From Chitinophaga qingshengii (GTDB taxonomy: Bacteria > Bacteroidota > Bacteroidia > Chitinophagales > Chitinophagaceae): a stretch of DNA of 64,000 nucleotides. Below are positions 1 to 7,919 of the stretch, piece after piece. How positions within the stretch are numbered: position 1 is the first letter of the stretch; every line of letters begins with the position of its first letter. The notes beneath the pieces were generated by a model. The model did no database searches and was not told the DNA's origin. It saw nothing but the letters and a program-made list of their open reading frames with translations. The stretch spans positions 248,001 through 312,000 of the forward strand of contig NZ_JACVFC010000001.1 in the NCBI RefSeq assembly GCF_014529935.1, written 5' to 3'. Both the position numbers and the translations under genes were made by a program.

Positions 1-2
1 CT

Positions 3-308
3 GCTTTCGCCGCAGGCGCCCATGGCTGGTGTACCGCTGCGCCCAACCTGATACCGGAGTTGAATATCGCGCTGTATAACGCCGTCATGGACAACAACCT
101 GGAAAAGGCCCGGAAAATATTCTATAAACAGGCGGACCTGCTAAGGTTTATTGTGGCCAAGGGATTGCCCAGGTCTGTCAAGGCCGGTCTGGACCTGCTG
201 GGTGTAGGCGGCGGAGCATTCAGGAGTCCGCTGAAGCCGCTTTCAGATGAAGAGATAACGGAGCTGGACAGTATTCTCAGCACCATCAAAGGCGGTGTAA
301 CGGTTTAA
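3..308 (+). CDS. Dihydrodipicolinate synthase/N-acetylneuraminate lyase family protein, C-terminal part
   Basis: The reading frame is open from the left edge of the window, so the gene is cut at its 5' end and only 101 residues are visible. The segment starts with 'AGAHGWCTAAPNLIPEL', the pattern near the end of the TIM barrel in DapA/NanA-type class I aldolases, followed by a helical C-terminal tail with 'LPRSVKAGLDLLGV'. The Schiff-base lysine and the catalytic tyrosine lie outside the window. Members of this family cleave or form C-C bonds on 2-oxo acids such as pyruvate. Next to sugar-acid-type genes a 2-keto-3-deoxy-sugar-acid aldolase role is possible, but the visible part cannot decide it. 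A strong hairpin terminator follows directly. Confidence 0.8.
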   Translation, partial: AFAAGAHGWCTAAPNLIPELNIALYNAVMDNNLEKARKIFYKQADLLRFIVAKGLPRSVKAGLDLLGVGGGAFRSPLKPLSDEEITELDSILSTIKGGVTV

Positions 309-310
309 TC

Positions 311-348
311 AAAAAAGGTTGTAAGTCTTTTGACCTACAACCTTTTTT
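311..348. terminator. Bidirectional intrinsic terminator
   Basis: A 17-bp stem (311-327 with 332-348) has one G-T pair and a TTTT loop. It starts with an A run and ends with a T run, so it can stop transcription from the DapA-like gene on the plus strand and from the VOC gene on the minus strand. Confidence 0.85.
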
Positions 349-352
349 ACTT

Positions 353-703
353 TTATAAAGACCATACAGCCAGTTCATATCCATCGGGGTCGGTAAAATG
401 AAAGCGACGGCCACCGGGGAAACTAAAGATGTCTTTAACGATCTTCCCTCCTGCGGCTTTCACTTTCTCCAGCGTTTCTTCCAGTTTATCGGAATACAGA
501 ATTACCAGTACCGTGCCTTTTACCGGTTTACCGATGGTAAAGCCTCCATCTACATAATCACCTTCAAACGCCGTGTATTCGGGACCGTAGTCGGTGAACT
601 TCCAGCCGAAACTTTTTGCGTAGAATGATTTGACCTTATCGAGGTCTTTTGACAGGAATTCCAGGTACTGCACCTGTTCATGTTTGAGTTTGTTATTTGC
701 CAT
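353..703 (-). CDS. VOC family (glyoxalase/bleomycin-resistance-like) protein
   Basis: A 116-residue protein with one vicinal-oxygen-chelate unit pair: 'VQYLEFLSKDLDKVKSFY' opens the first beta-alpha-beta-beta-beta module and 'FTDPDGYELAVW' closes the second, with the Glu in 'GYELA' at a usual metal-ligand position. Similar short VOC proteins in Bacteroidota are annotated as glyoxalase/extradiol dioxygenase-like without a known substrate. I use the ATG giving MANNKLKH. A TTG 18 nt upstream would only add MPKARA, which is not family-like. The gene is convergent with the DapA-like gene across the terminator. The exact reaction is unknown. Confidence 0.75.
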   Translation of the reverse strand: MANNKLKHEQVQYLEFLSKDLDKVKSFYAKSFGWKFTDYGPEYTAFEGDYVDGGFTIGKPVKGTVLVILYSDKLEETLEKVKAAGGKIVKDIFSFPGGRRFHFTDPDGYELAVWSL

Positions 704-785
704 GGCTCTTGCTTTCGGCAAAGATATGCCGGGAGTACTATCCGGGTTTGGAAAAAAACGACATTTTAACTATTCTACAAATCTA

Positions 786-813
786 TTGAATAGCCGGCTC
801 TTTATTATCTTTG
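786..813 (+). promoter_or_regulatory. Bacteroidota-type promoter for the MFS gene
   Basis: TTG at 786-788 is followed after 17 nt by TATCTTTG at 806-813, a full match to the TAnnTTTG -7 element of the Bacteroidota primary sigma factor. The expected transcription start near 820 lies downstream of the TTG codon at 811, which rules out that codon and supports the ATG at 835. Confidence 0.6.
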
Positions 814-834
814 CGGGGAGATAAACAACATTTC

Positions 835-2082
835 ATGGGCATCAAATTAGGGTTAAAGGAAAACTGGCGACAGTTCACTTTGCTGGTACTGGTAAATATG
901 CTGGTAGGCGGTATGGTGGGATTGGAGCGGACGGTGGTGCCGTTGGTAGGTACCGAAGAATTTAAGATAGGGTCGGATATTGTGGTATTTTCCTTTATCA
1001 TCGCCTTTGGTGTGGTGAAAGCCTTCACGAACCTCGTTTCCGGCGTACTAGCCGACAAATACACCCGTAAACGTATTCTTATTGCCGGTTGGCTGGTTGG
1101 CTTGCCGGTACCTTTCCTGCTGGCCTGGGGCCCTTCATGGAACTGGATCATCGTTGCCAATGTATTGCTGGGCATCAGCCAGGGGCTGGCCTGGTCTATG
1201 ACGGTGAACATGAAAATAGACCTGGTAGGCCCTAAAAAAAGAGGGTTGGCAATGGGTCTGAATGAAGCTGCGGGATATGGCGCCGTAGGTTTCACCGCCT
1301 TGCTGACCGGCTACCTGGCCGCGCATTATGGCTTACGGCCGGCGCCTTTTTACATTGGCATTTTTTATACGATTGCCGGGTTGGTGTTATCGATATCAGT
1401 CATCAGGGACACCCGTCAGCATGCCCGGCTGGAATCGGCACAGGTAGCGCAACAGCAGCTACCGGGAGAGAAATTTCACAAGCCTGATTTGTTGTGGGTA
1501 TTTAAGGAAACATCTTTGAAGAACCGGAACCTTTTTGCCGTTTCGCAGGCTGGTTTGATCAACAACCTGAACGACGGGATGTCCTGGGGTGTTTTTCCCC
1601 TGCTGTTCATCTCCGCTGGTGTAGGTCTTGAGGGCGTTGGCTGGATCAAAGCCGTATATCCGTTCGTGTGGGGTTTCGGGCAGGTGATCACCGGACCGCT
1701 GGCCGATAAAATTGGCAGGAAGCCGCTGATTGTCTGGGGTATGTTCGTACAGGCTTTGGGACACGTGGTCATCGGCCTGGAGTTATTTTCCCCGCTGACA
1801 GCGGGTTTGGCAGGATCGGTATTACTGGGCATCGGTACCGCCATGGTATATCCCGCGTTGCTGGCGGCTGTCAGCGATGCGGCGCATCCCTCCTGGCGGG
1901 CTTCTTCACTGGGCGTTTACCGGTTCTGGAGAGACATCGGTTATGCCGTAGGCGCACTGATGGCGGGTATTGTGGCCGGTTTCTTCGGATTGGTATGGGC
2001 CGTACATATCGCCGGTATCGTTACTTTTTTATCCGGTGTGATGGTATGGCTGCGCATGAAAGAAAACAAACCCCGGCTGTAA
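835..2082 (+). CDS. MFS transporter
   Basis: A 415-residue inner-membrane protein with the twelve-helix major facilitator layout. The inter-helix 2/3 motif 'GVLADKYTRKR' and its C-terminal repeat 'GPLADKIGRKPLIVWG' are clear, and both halves end in hydrophobic segments. It resembles the unassigned YfcJ/arabinose-efflux-like MFS proteins rather than sugar porters. The ATG was chosen because the promoter at 786-813 would place the mRNA start just upstream of it. The gene stands alone between a VOC gene and a DUF2625 gene, so the substrate cannot be read from context. Confidence 0.85.
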   Translation: MGIKLGLKENWRQFTLLVLVNMLVGGMVGLERTVVPLVGTEEFKIGSDIVVFSFIIAFGVVKAFTNLVSGVLADKYTRKRILIAGWLVGLPVPFLLAWGPSWNWIIVANVLLGISQGLAWSMTVNMKIDLVGPKKRGLAMGLNEAAGYGAVGFTALLTGYLAAHYGLRPAPFYIGIFYTIAGLVLSISVIRDTRQHARLESAQVAQQQLPGEKFHKPDLLWVFKETSLKNRNLFAVSQAGLINNLNDGMSWGVFPLLFISAGVGLEGVGWIKAVYPFVWGFGQVITGPLADKIGRKPLIVWGMFVQALGHVVIGLELFSPLTAGLAGSVLLGIGTAMVYPALLAAVSDAAHPSWRASSLGVYRFWRDIGYAVGALMAGIVAGFFGLVWAVHIAGIVTFLSGVMVWLRMKENKPRL

Positions 2083-2287
2083 AATAAGCATGGCTGCGCG
2101 TTGCGGCAGCTATGAACCATTATTTATTTATCACGTAGCAGCTCCGGCTGTCCTTATTCGGGCACGCCCTGCAATGCTGAAAATTTTTCTACCTTGTAAG
2201 ATATTTTATTCAACTATGCATGATCATCATTATAACCTGTTGGGTGTAACCCGGTTGTTTGTTACCAATTCCGTAGCAAAAAAGACA

Positions 2288-2938
2288 ATGGAAGCATTGA
2301 TTAACCTGGAAGAACCAGGATGGGAACTGGTAACATCCTGGCTGGAGAACGCCACCAATCAGGTTGTGGTACTTCCTGTCACCCAAAATAAAGCCCGAGA
2401 AACTTTATATGAAGTACAGGTAAGTACCCGTTCTCCGATGGGCGCCATTATCTTCAGTAGCGGCGGCATCCTCGTAGATCATGGATGGATCAGGATATTA
2501 GGGTCCGGTCATCCTTCCCTTGACAGAACACTGCACACCTGGAATCTGGAGAAAACGATTTTCCCGGAAGAACATACCGGCTTCCTGCTGATAGCAGACG
2601 ATGCAGTTGGCGGGTATTTCGCCATTAACAGCGGCGGTCTTGGTGAGGATATGGGCAAGGTGTATTACTTTGACCCTACTACCCTGGAATGGGAGCCACT
2701 GGAGCTGACTTACACCGAATTTCTTTTATTCTGTTTTGAAGGAGATATAGCCGGTTTTTATAAGGACTTGCGTTGGGAAGATTGGCAAGCAGAAGTGTCT
2801 ACGCTGAATGGTAATGAAGTTTTTGCGTTCTACCCGATGCTCTGGACAGTGCAAGGCAGTGATGTGAATACCAGTAGCCGGCGAAAGGTGCCGGTAGAAG
2901 AACATTATCGTTTTACAGCAGAGATGTCACATCAATAA
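2288..2938 (+). CDS. DUF2625 family protein
   Basis: About 216 residues of soluble protein without signal peptide. It matches the DUF2625 pattern I know: an N-terminal 'MEALINLEEPGWELVTSWL', then 'RSPMGAIIFSSGGILVDHGW', 'RILGSGHP', 'GFLLIADDAVGGYFAINSG' and 'FEGDIAGFYKDLRWEDW'. The function of this family is not established. The frame is open upstream to 2090 with other starts (ATG 2216 and a non-ATG start at 2090). I prefer 2288 because the family begins with this helix. The 2083-2287 stretch therefore holds only leader or spacer sequence. Confidence 0.75.
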   Translation: MEALINLEEPGWELVTSWLENATNQVVVLPVTQNKARETLYEVQVSTRSPMGAIIFSSGGILVDHGWIRILGSGHPSLDRTLHTWNLEKTIFPEEHTGFLLIADDAVGGYFAINSGGLGEDMGKVYYFDPTTLEWEPLELTYTEFLLFCFEGDIAGFYKDLRWEDWQAEVSTLNGNEVFAFYPMLWTVQGSDVNTSSRRKVPVEEHYRFTAEMSHQ

Positions 2939-2940
2939 AC

Positions 2941-2971
2941 AAAAGAGCCACATGATAGATGTGGCTCTTTT
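2941..2971. terminator. Intrinsic terminator after the DUF2625 gene
   Basis: A perfect 13-bp stem (2941-2953 with 2959-2971) around a 5-nt loop, with an A-rich left arm and a T-rich right arm. It lies two bases after the stop codon. Confidence 0.85.
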
Positions 2972-3000
2972 TATGCCCTGCATCCAAGTCTATATAAATA

Positions 3001-3039
3001 GTAAACGGCCTTGCAGTCAACCACTGCAAGACCGTTTAC
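3001..3039 (-). terminator. Terminator of the SusC/SusD operon
   Basis: A 16-bp stem with one mismatch (3001-3016 with 3024-3039) and a 7-nt loop, just downstream of the SusD stop codon on the minus strand. An AT-rich tract follows in that direction. Together with the hairpin at 2941 it separates two convergent genes. Confidence 0.7.
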
Positions 3040-3055
3040 ATCCCACACCATCTCT

Positions 3056-4558
3056 CTAATACCCCTTCGTCGGTACCAGGTTCGGATTATTCCTCAACTC
3101 TGTACTGGGTATGGGAAACAACAATTCCCGCTCTGTTAATACCGGTCCATCGGGGAACTTATGCCCCACATAATTATCAAATCCTTTCGTTGTCATGTTA
3201 AAGGCTTTGCGGAGCCGCGCCATATCGAACCAGGTAACGTTCTCAAAACACAACTCATACCAACGTTCCCTCCAGATGGCTTCCCGTAGCTGGTCCTGAC
3301 TTAACCCGGACAGCGCCGGCAGTTCGGCTCTTGTTCTGATGGCGTTGACAGCCTCATATATTTTTGCATTCGGACCACCCACTTCGTTCGCCGCTTCGGC
3401 GTATACCAGCAGGATATCGGCATAACGGATCAGTGACCAGTTCAGATCGCTGTTGGCGGTAGTGGTTTGTGCGGTCACGTCAAAGAGTTTATACAGGAAG
3501 AAGCCACCCAGCGCGACTTTCTTTCGCCTGTCATCCTGATCGGTGAACTCCGTAAAAAAGAATTGTCCTTCTTTCGCCCGTAAATCGGCAGGGTCGTAAG
3601 ATTGTACAAATTCTTTCCGGGCGTAGATACCCCCTGTTTCCGCGGAATAGGCGGAGATATTTTTATTGTAAGGAATGATCAGCGATTGCCAGCTGCCGGG
3701 GATGACCTGCGTTTTATACTGGATCATGAAGATGTTTTCTTCTATATTTTTCTTTGCCGGATTATGCAGATCATTGTAAGACGTGAACAGTTTAAATTGT
3801 TTTGAATCCACTACTTCTTCCGCTTTTTTGGCGGCCAGGTCGTAGTACTCGCGCCCTTTCTGCAACGGGTAGCCGGCCATAGTAAGATATACCTTTGCCA
3901 GCAGGGATTTTACGGCGCCTAATGAAGCCCTGCCGGTGGGATCTATCCAGGGTAGACCAGCCTTCTCGGCGGTCAGCAGGTCTTCCACAATCAGTTTATA
4001 AACGTCTTCAGGATTGGCCTGTTTGGGTCTTAACTGCTCTGATTTCAGATCTACGGGCTCTGTCACCAGCGGGATATTACCAAACAGCTGTATCAACGTG
4101 AAATAATACCAGGCACGCATAAAGTGGGCTTCGCCCAACAAGGCAGTCTTTTCGGCATCATCCATTTTAATGCCCGGTATCCTGGCGAGAGAAAGGTTAG
4201 CATTGGTAATGCCTTTATAGTAATTCCGCCAGTAATTTTCTCCATAGCCATTATCGGCGGTATTGCGCAGGTCTTTGATATAATAGCTGTTCACGGCCTG
4301 ACCCAGGTCGGTACCAGCCTGGCCGGTAGCGAATTCGGTCATTGTCCAGGGACCGCCGCCGAAATCGCCGGCCATCGGGTCGCGCAGACTGGCGTAGATA
4401 GCATTAACGGAAGCCCTGGCATGTTCCGGCTTGATGAAATAGTTTTCTTCCGTATAGTTACTGGGATCTGATTCATCCAGAAATTTCCGGCAACCGGTCA
4501 ACCATAAGCTGCCTGTTGTCAATACCAGCAATCCGTATTTTATGATGGTTGTTTTCAT
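3056..4558 (-). CDS. RagB/SusD family nutrient-binding outer-membrane lipoprotein
   Basis: A 500-residue surface lipoprotein that caps the SusC-type channel and captures its ligand. A lipoprotein signal ends at Cys23 ('SLWLTGC'), followed by 'RKFLDESDPSNYTEENYF', typical of SusD N-termini. Family marks include 'FMRAWYYFTLIQLFGNIPLVTEP', the TPR-like core, and the late 'WRERWYELCFENVTWFDMARL' and 'LFPIPSTELRNNPNLV'. It follows its SusC partner by 27 nt in one operon. Ligand identity cannot be read from the sequence; the upstream catabolic genes suggest a sugar or sugar acid derivative. Confidence 0.93.
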   Translation of the reverse strand: MKTTIIKYGLLVLTTGSLWLTGCRKFLDESDPSNYTEENYFIKPEHARASVNAIYASLRDPMAGDFGGGPWTMTEFATGQAGTDLGQAVNSYYIKDLRNTADNGYGENYWRNYYKGITNANLSLARIPGIKMDDAEKTALLGEAHFMRAWYYFTLIQLFGNIPLVTEPVDLKSEQLRPKQANPEDVYKLIVEDLLTAEKAGLPWIDPTGRASLGAVKSLLAKVYLTMAGYPLQKGREYYDLAAKKAEEVVDSKQFKLFTSYNDLHNPAKKNIEENIFMIQYKTQVIPGSWQSLIIPYNKNISAYSAETGGIYARKEFVQSYDPADLRAKEGQFFFTEFTDQDDRRKKVALGGFFLYKLFDVTAQTTTANSDLNWSLIRYADILLVYAEAANEVGGPNAKIYEAVNAIRTRAELPALSGLSQDQLREAIWRERWYELCFENVTWFDMARLRKAFNMTTKGFDNYVGHKFPDGPVLTERELLFPIPSTELRNNPNLVPTKGY

Positions 4559-4585
4559 AATTTTCCACTTAAAGATGATTAAATA

Positions 4586-7500
4586 CTATAACCCAACATT
4601 CAGTCCCAGCATAAACACCCTGGGCTTTGGATAATCGTACAGGGTTAAGCCCTGATCGAAAGGAGCGCTGGAATTTGACACTTCCGGATCGTAGCCTTTA
4701 AATTTGGTGGACAGGAAGAAGTTCTGAACGGAAGCGTATACACGCAGACGGCTCAGTTTCATGGCAGTAACTGTTTTTGCAGGGAAGACATACGCCAGCA
4801 ATAAGTTACGGCCACGGATAAACGATCCGTCCGTTACTTTGTGACTGTCATTGAAGGTATCGTACCCGGCGCCAATCGGGCGTAGCTGGGCGATATGTGT
4901 ATTCTGGTTGGTTTCTGTCCAGGCATTCAGCACCGTTTTGTAACTATTGGCAATTCCTTGTCTGTCTTCCGCAGAGTGAATACTTCTATCCAGTACATCG
5001 TTGCCATACATAAACTGAAGATCTACCGTCAGCGACCATGCCTTGTACTGGAAAGTATTGAGGAAAGTGCCATATCCGTCAGGGATACCTTTTCCGATGA
5101 TCACCCTGTCCAGGTCGTTTAACACACCATCGTTGTTGATATCCTGAAACTTCACGTCACCGGGCAGTTTACCGTATTTCGCAGCCTCCGCAGCTTCCTT
5201 GGTGCTCCAGGTCCCCAGATTCACGCGGCCGAAGAAAGAACCAACGGGTTCGCCTACACGAATAACACCATTACCAGAGTATATATCGCCATTCACCAAA
5301 GACAATACGTTGTTTTTATTGATGGATATATTAAACGTCGTGTTCCAGGTAAAATCATTGGTGGCGATATTGGTAGTACTGAGCCCCACCTCTATGCCTT
5401 TGTTTTCCATGCTGCCGATGTTGGAGAATATTTTATCACGACCGGTTGTATACGGCAAGGGAGCATCCAGCAGCATACCATCCACTTTTCTGCGGTAGAG
5501 GTCTACTTCCAGGTTTACCCGGTTGGCAAACAAGCCCAGTTCCATCCCGAAATCGATCTGTTTTGTTTTTTCCCAGCGTAAACCAGGGTTGGCAATACGG
5601 TCCACACCTACGCCGGAGTTGCGGGCGCCGTCAAAAATAACGCTGTAGTTACCCAGACCAGCCAACGCCCGGTAGGCAGGTATTTCGGAGTTCCCTGTTG
5701 CACCGTAGCTGGTACGGAGTTTCAGGTTGGAAATAACAGGAACGCTCTTCATAAAGTTCTCTTCTGTTACTCTCCAGGCAAGTGCCGCAGAAGGGAAAAA
5801 TGCAAACTGGTTATCACGGCCGAATTTTGAAGATCCGTCCATACGGCCGGTGAAGGTTACCAGGTACCGGTTACGCAGTCCATAATTAACGCGGCCGAAG
5901 AAGGAGTTCAGTCCGTTGGCTGTAGCGATCGAAGAGGGTGGCTGGGGACTGGCGCCGGCGCCGAGGTTGTTGTATTTGTAGTAAGAATCTGCGAAACCTT
6001 CTGTATTCGCCTGGTTCTCGAAACGATCGATATGTTGCCAGGACACGCCCGCCATCGCATTTAAGGAATGTATATTGGCGAACTCCCGGTTATAGGTCAG
6101 ATAGTTTTCAAACTGCCAGGAATTATACCGGTTGTTGTTGACAGCGGCATTGCCATTGTCTGAGATGTACTGCATGCCTTTAGCGGCAAAATAATCTTCC
6201 CGCTGGTTGATGATATTGGTACCGAGCGTAGACTTTAATTCCAGTCCGGGCGCCAGGTGAATATTAGCATAGAGATTGCCCAAAAAAGTTTGTGTGTGCA
6301 GGATAGAGATCCTGTCGGCCGCCACTCTCAGCGGGTTATCGCCGCCTTCCATACCGGGATAATCCCTGTTGCTGGCCCAGGAGCCATCATCATATTTTAC
6401 CGGGATAATGGGCAGCGCTTCCAGTACCTGCCGCATCATAGTGATACCGCCGCCATCGAGCTGGTCCACCTGTTTCTCGCGCTGATCGGTATAACTCATG
6501 GTACCGCCTACTTTCAACCAGTCTTTTATTTTACTGTCGAACACAAAACGGCCGGCATACCGGTCCTGCCAGGAACCACGGGCCAACCCTTCCTGTGTGC
6601 GGTAGTTTAAAAAGGCGCCGATACTTCTTTTTTCATCACCATCTGTAAACCCGAGCTGGTGATTTTGAGTAAACGCTTTTCTGAATGTTTCATCCTGCCA
6701 ATCGGTGTCGTACAGCGGATTTCCCTGTGCGTCGAATAATTTGGGGTTGGTGCGTTTGGTTTTAGGATCTACATATTTGGTACCCGTAGCCCATCCGGCG
6801 GGATCGTATTTCTGCGCATTGGCGTAGGCCTGGTCTTCTACGGCCAAAAACTCTTTCGCATTCAGCAGTCCCAGTTTCCGGGGCAGCACGCCTATACTGA
6901 AATCCGGATCATAGGTCAGTCTACCGCCACCGGAAGTGCCTCTTTTAGTGGTAACAAGGATAACGCCATTCGCTCCACGGGCGCCATAAATAGCCGTAGA
7001 AGAGGCATCTTTCAACACCTCAATCGACGCGATATCATTGGGGTTGATATAGTCGATGGGCGTACTGCCATTTCGCAGGTCCACCGGGTTCAGTATCACA
7101 CCATCGATCACATACAACGGATTATTAGACACGCTCAGCGAGCTGGCGCCACGGATACGGATATTGGTTCTGCCGCCTGGTCTGCCGGAATTGGAAGATA
7201 CGTTTACACCGGTAACGCGACCGGATAAACTCTGGTTCAAGGAAGATGCCGGACGTTCCTGCAGCGTTTCAGCTTTCACCGTACCTACTGCTCCGGTGAG
7301 GTCCGATTTTTTGGTGGTGCCGTACCCTACAACCACTATCTCGTCCATTTTTTTCACCTGGGGTACCAGCTGAATCACCATCTCAGCCGTGGCCTTCACT
7401 TCCTGGGTCGTATACCCGATATAGGAAACTATCAGGACGGCATCATCGGGGAGCCCTTTCAGCACGAATTTGCCATCCGGGTCTGTGGTGGTGGCTTTAG

Positions 7501-7702
7501 AAACACCTTTTACCTTGATGCTCACACCGGGTACCCCTACTCCATTTTCTTCCAGCACCTTACCCTTCACGTCTATGAGTACAGCCCGGGGAGCAGCAGC
7601 ATGAAGCTGCGTTACCATCCCCATCAACAAAACAAAAGTGGCATAAATGATTTTCTGGCGCAACGCCATAATTTTAAAAGTTACCGTGGAAAACTGTTTC
7701 AT
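4586..7702 (-). CDS. SusC/RagA family TonB-linked outer-membrane transporter
   Basis: A 1038-residue TonB-dependent transporter. After the signal peptide comes a CarboxypepD_reg-like domain (about residues 43-115, 'VKGKVLEENGVGVPGVSIKVKG'), the SusC box 'MDEIVVVGYGTTKKSDLTGAV', a plug with 'IRIRGASSLSVSNNPLYVIDG' and 'DASSTAIYGARGANGVILV', and a long beta-barrel ending 'PRVFMLGLNVGL'. There is no STN domain, so it is not expected to signal through FecR. It pairs with the SusD just downstream. The 217-nt gap upstream separates it from the PVC-type gene and may hold its own promoter, although I found no convincing TAnnTTTG there. Confidence 0.93.
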   Translation of the reverse strand: MKQFSTVTFKIMALRQKIIYATFVLLMGMVTQLHAAAPRAVLIDVKGKVLEENGVGVPGVSIKVKGVSKATTTDPDGKFVLKGLPDDAVLIVSYIGYTTQEVKATAEMVIQLVPQVKKMDEIVVVGYGTTKKSDLTGAVGTVKAETLQERPASSLNQSLSGRVTGVNVSSNSGRPGGRTNIRIRGASSLSVSNNPLYVIDGVILNPVDLRNGSTPIDYINPNDIASIEVLKDASSTAIYGARGANGVILVTTKRGTSGGGRLTYDPDFSIGVLPRKLGLLNAKEFLAVEDQAYANAQKYDPAGWATGTKYVDPKTKRTNPKLFDAQGNPLYDTDWQDETFRKAFTQNHQLGFTDGDEKRSIGAFLNYRTQEGLARGSWQDRYAGRFVFDSKIKDWLKVGGTMSYTDQREKQVDQLDGGGITMMRQVLEALPIIPVKYDDGSWASNRDYPGMEGGDNPLRVAADRISILHTQTFLGNLYANIHLAPGLELKSTLGTNIINQREDYFAAKGMQYISDNGNAAVNNNRYNSWQFENYLTYNREFANIHSLNAMAGVSWQHIDRFENQANTEGFADSYYKYNNLGAGASPQPPSSIATANGLNSFFGRVNYGLRNRYLVTFTGRMDGSSKFGRDNQFAFFPSAALAWRVTEENFMKSVPVISNLKLRTSYGATGNSEIPAYRALAGLGNYSVIFDGARNSGVGVDRIANPGLRWEKTKQIDFGMELGLFANRVNLEVDLYRRKVDGMLLDAPLPYTTGRDKIFSNIGSMENKGIEVGLSTTNIATNDFTWNTTFNISINKNNVLSLVNGDIYSGNGVIRVGEPVGSFFGRVNLGTWSTKEAAEAAKYGKLPGDVKFQDINNDGVLNDLDRVIIGKGIPDGYGTFLNTFQYKAWSLTVDLQFMYGNDVLDRSIHSAEDRQGIANSYKTVLNAWTETNQNTHIAQLRPIGAGYDTFNDSHKVTDGSFIRGRNLLLAYVFPAKTVTAMKLSRLRVYASVQNFFLSTKFKGYDPEVSNSSAPFDQGLTLYDYPKPRVFMLGLNVGL

Positions 7703-7919
7703 AATTAAAATGTTAACAGGTTAAAATTGATCGATGGCTCTTGTTGTAATGTTTAAGCAAAGAAGATCCGTACCCATGGTTGAGCTGCAACCAGGATGTA
7801 GAAAAAAGATAGCCGTATCCGTTAGAAGCGGACGATAATTGAGAAGGCCTGCATGGGGCCTCTGTTACTGATTGATGGTATTTTTTTGGTTGATAATTAC
7901 ATATCCAAACTAATGGTGC

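Noticed and set aside
811..834. TTG start codon for the MFS gene
   Set aside because: It overlaps the -7 promoter element; the transcript would begin downstream of it.
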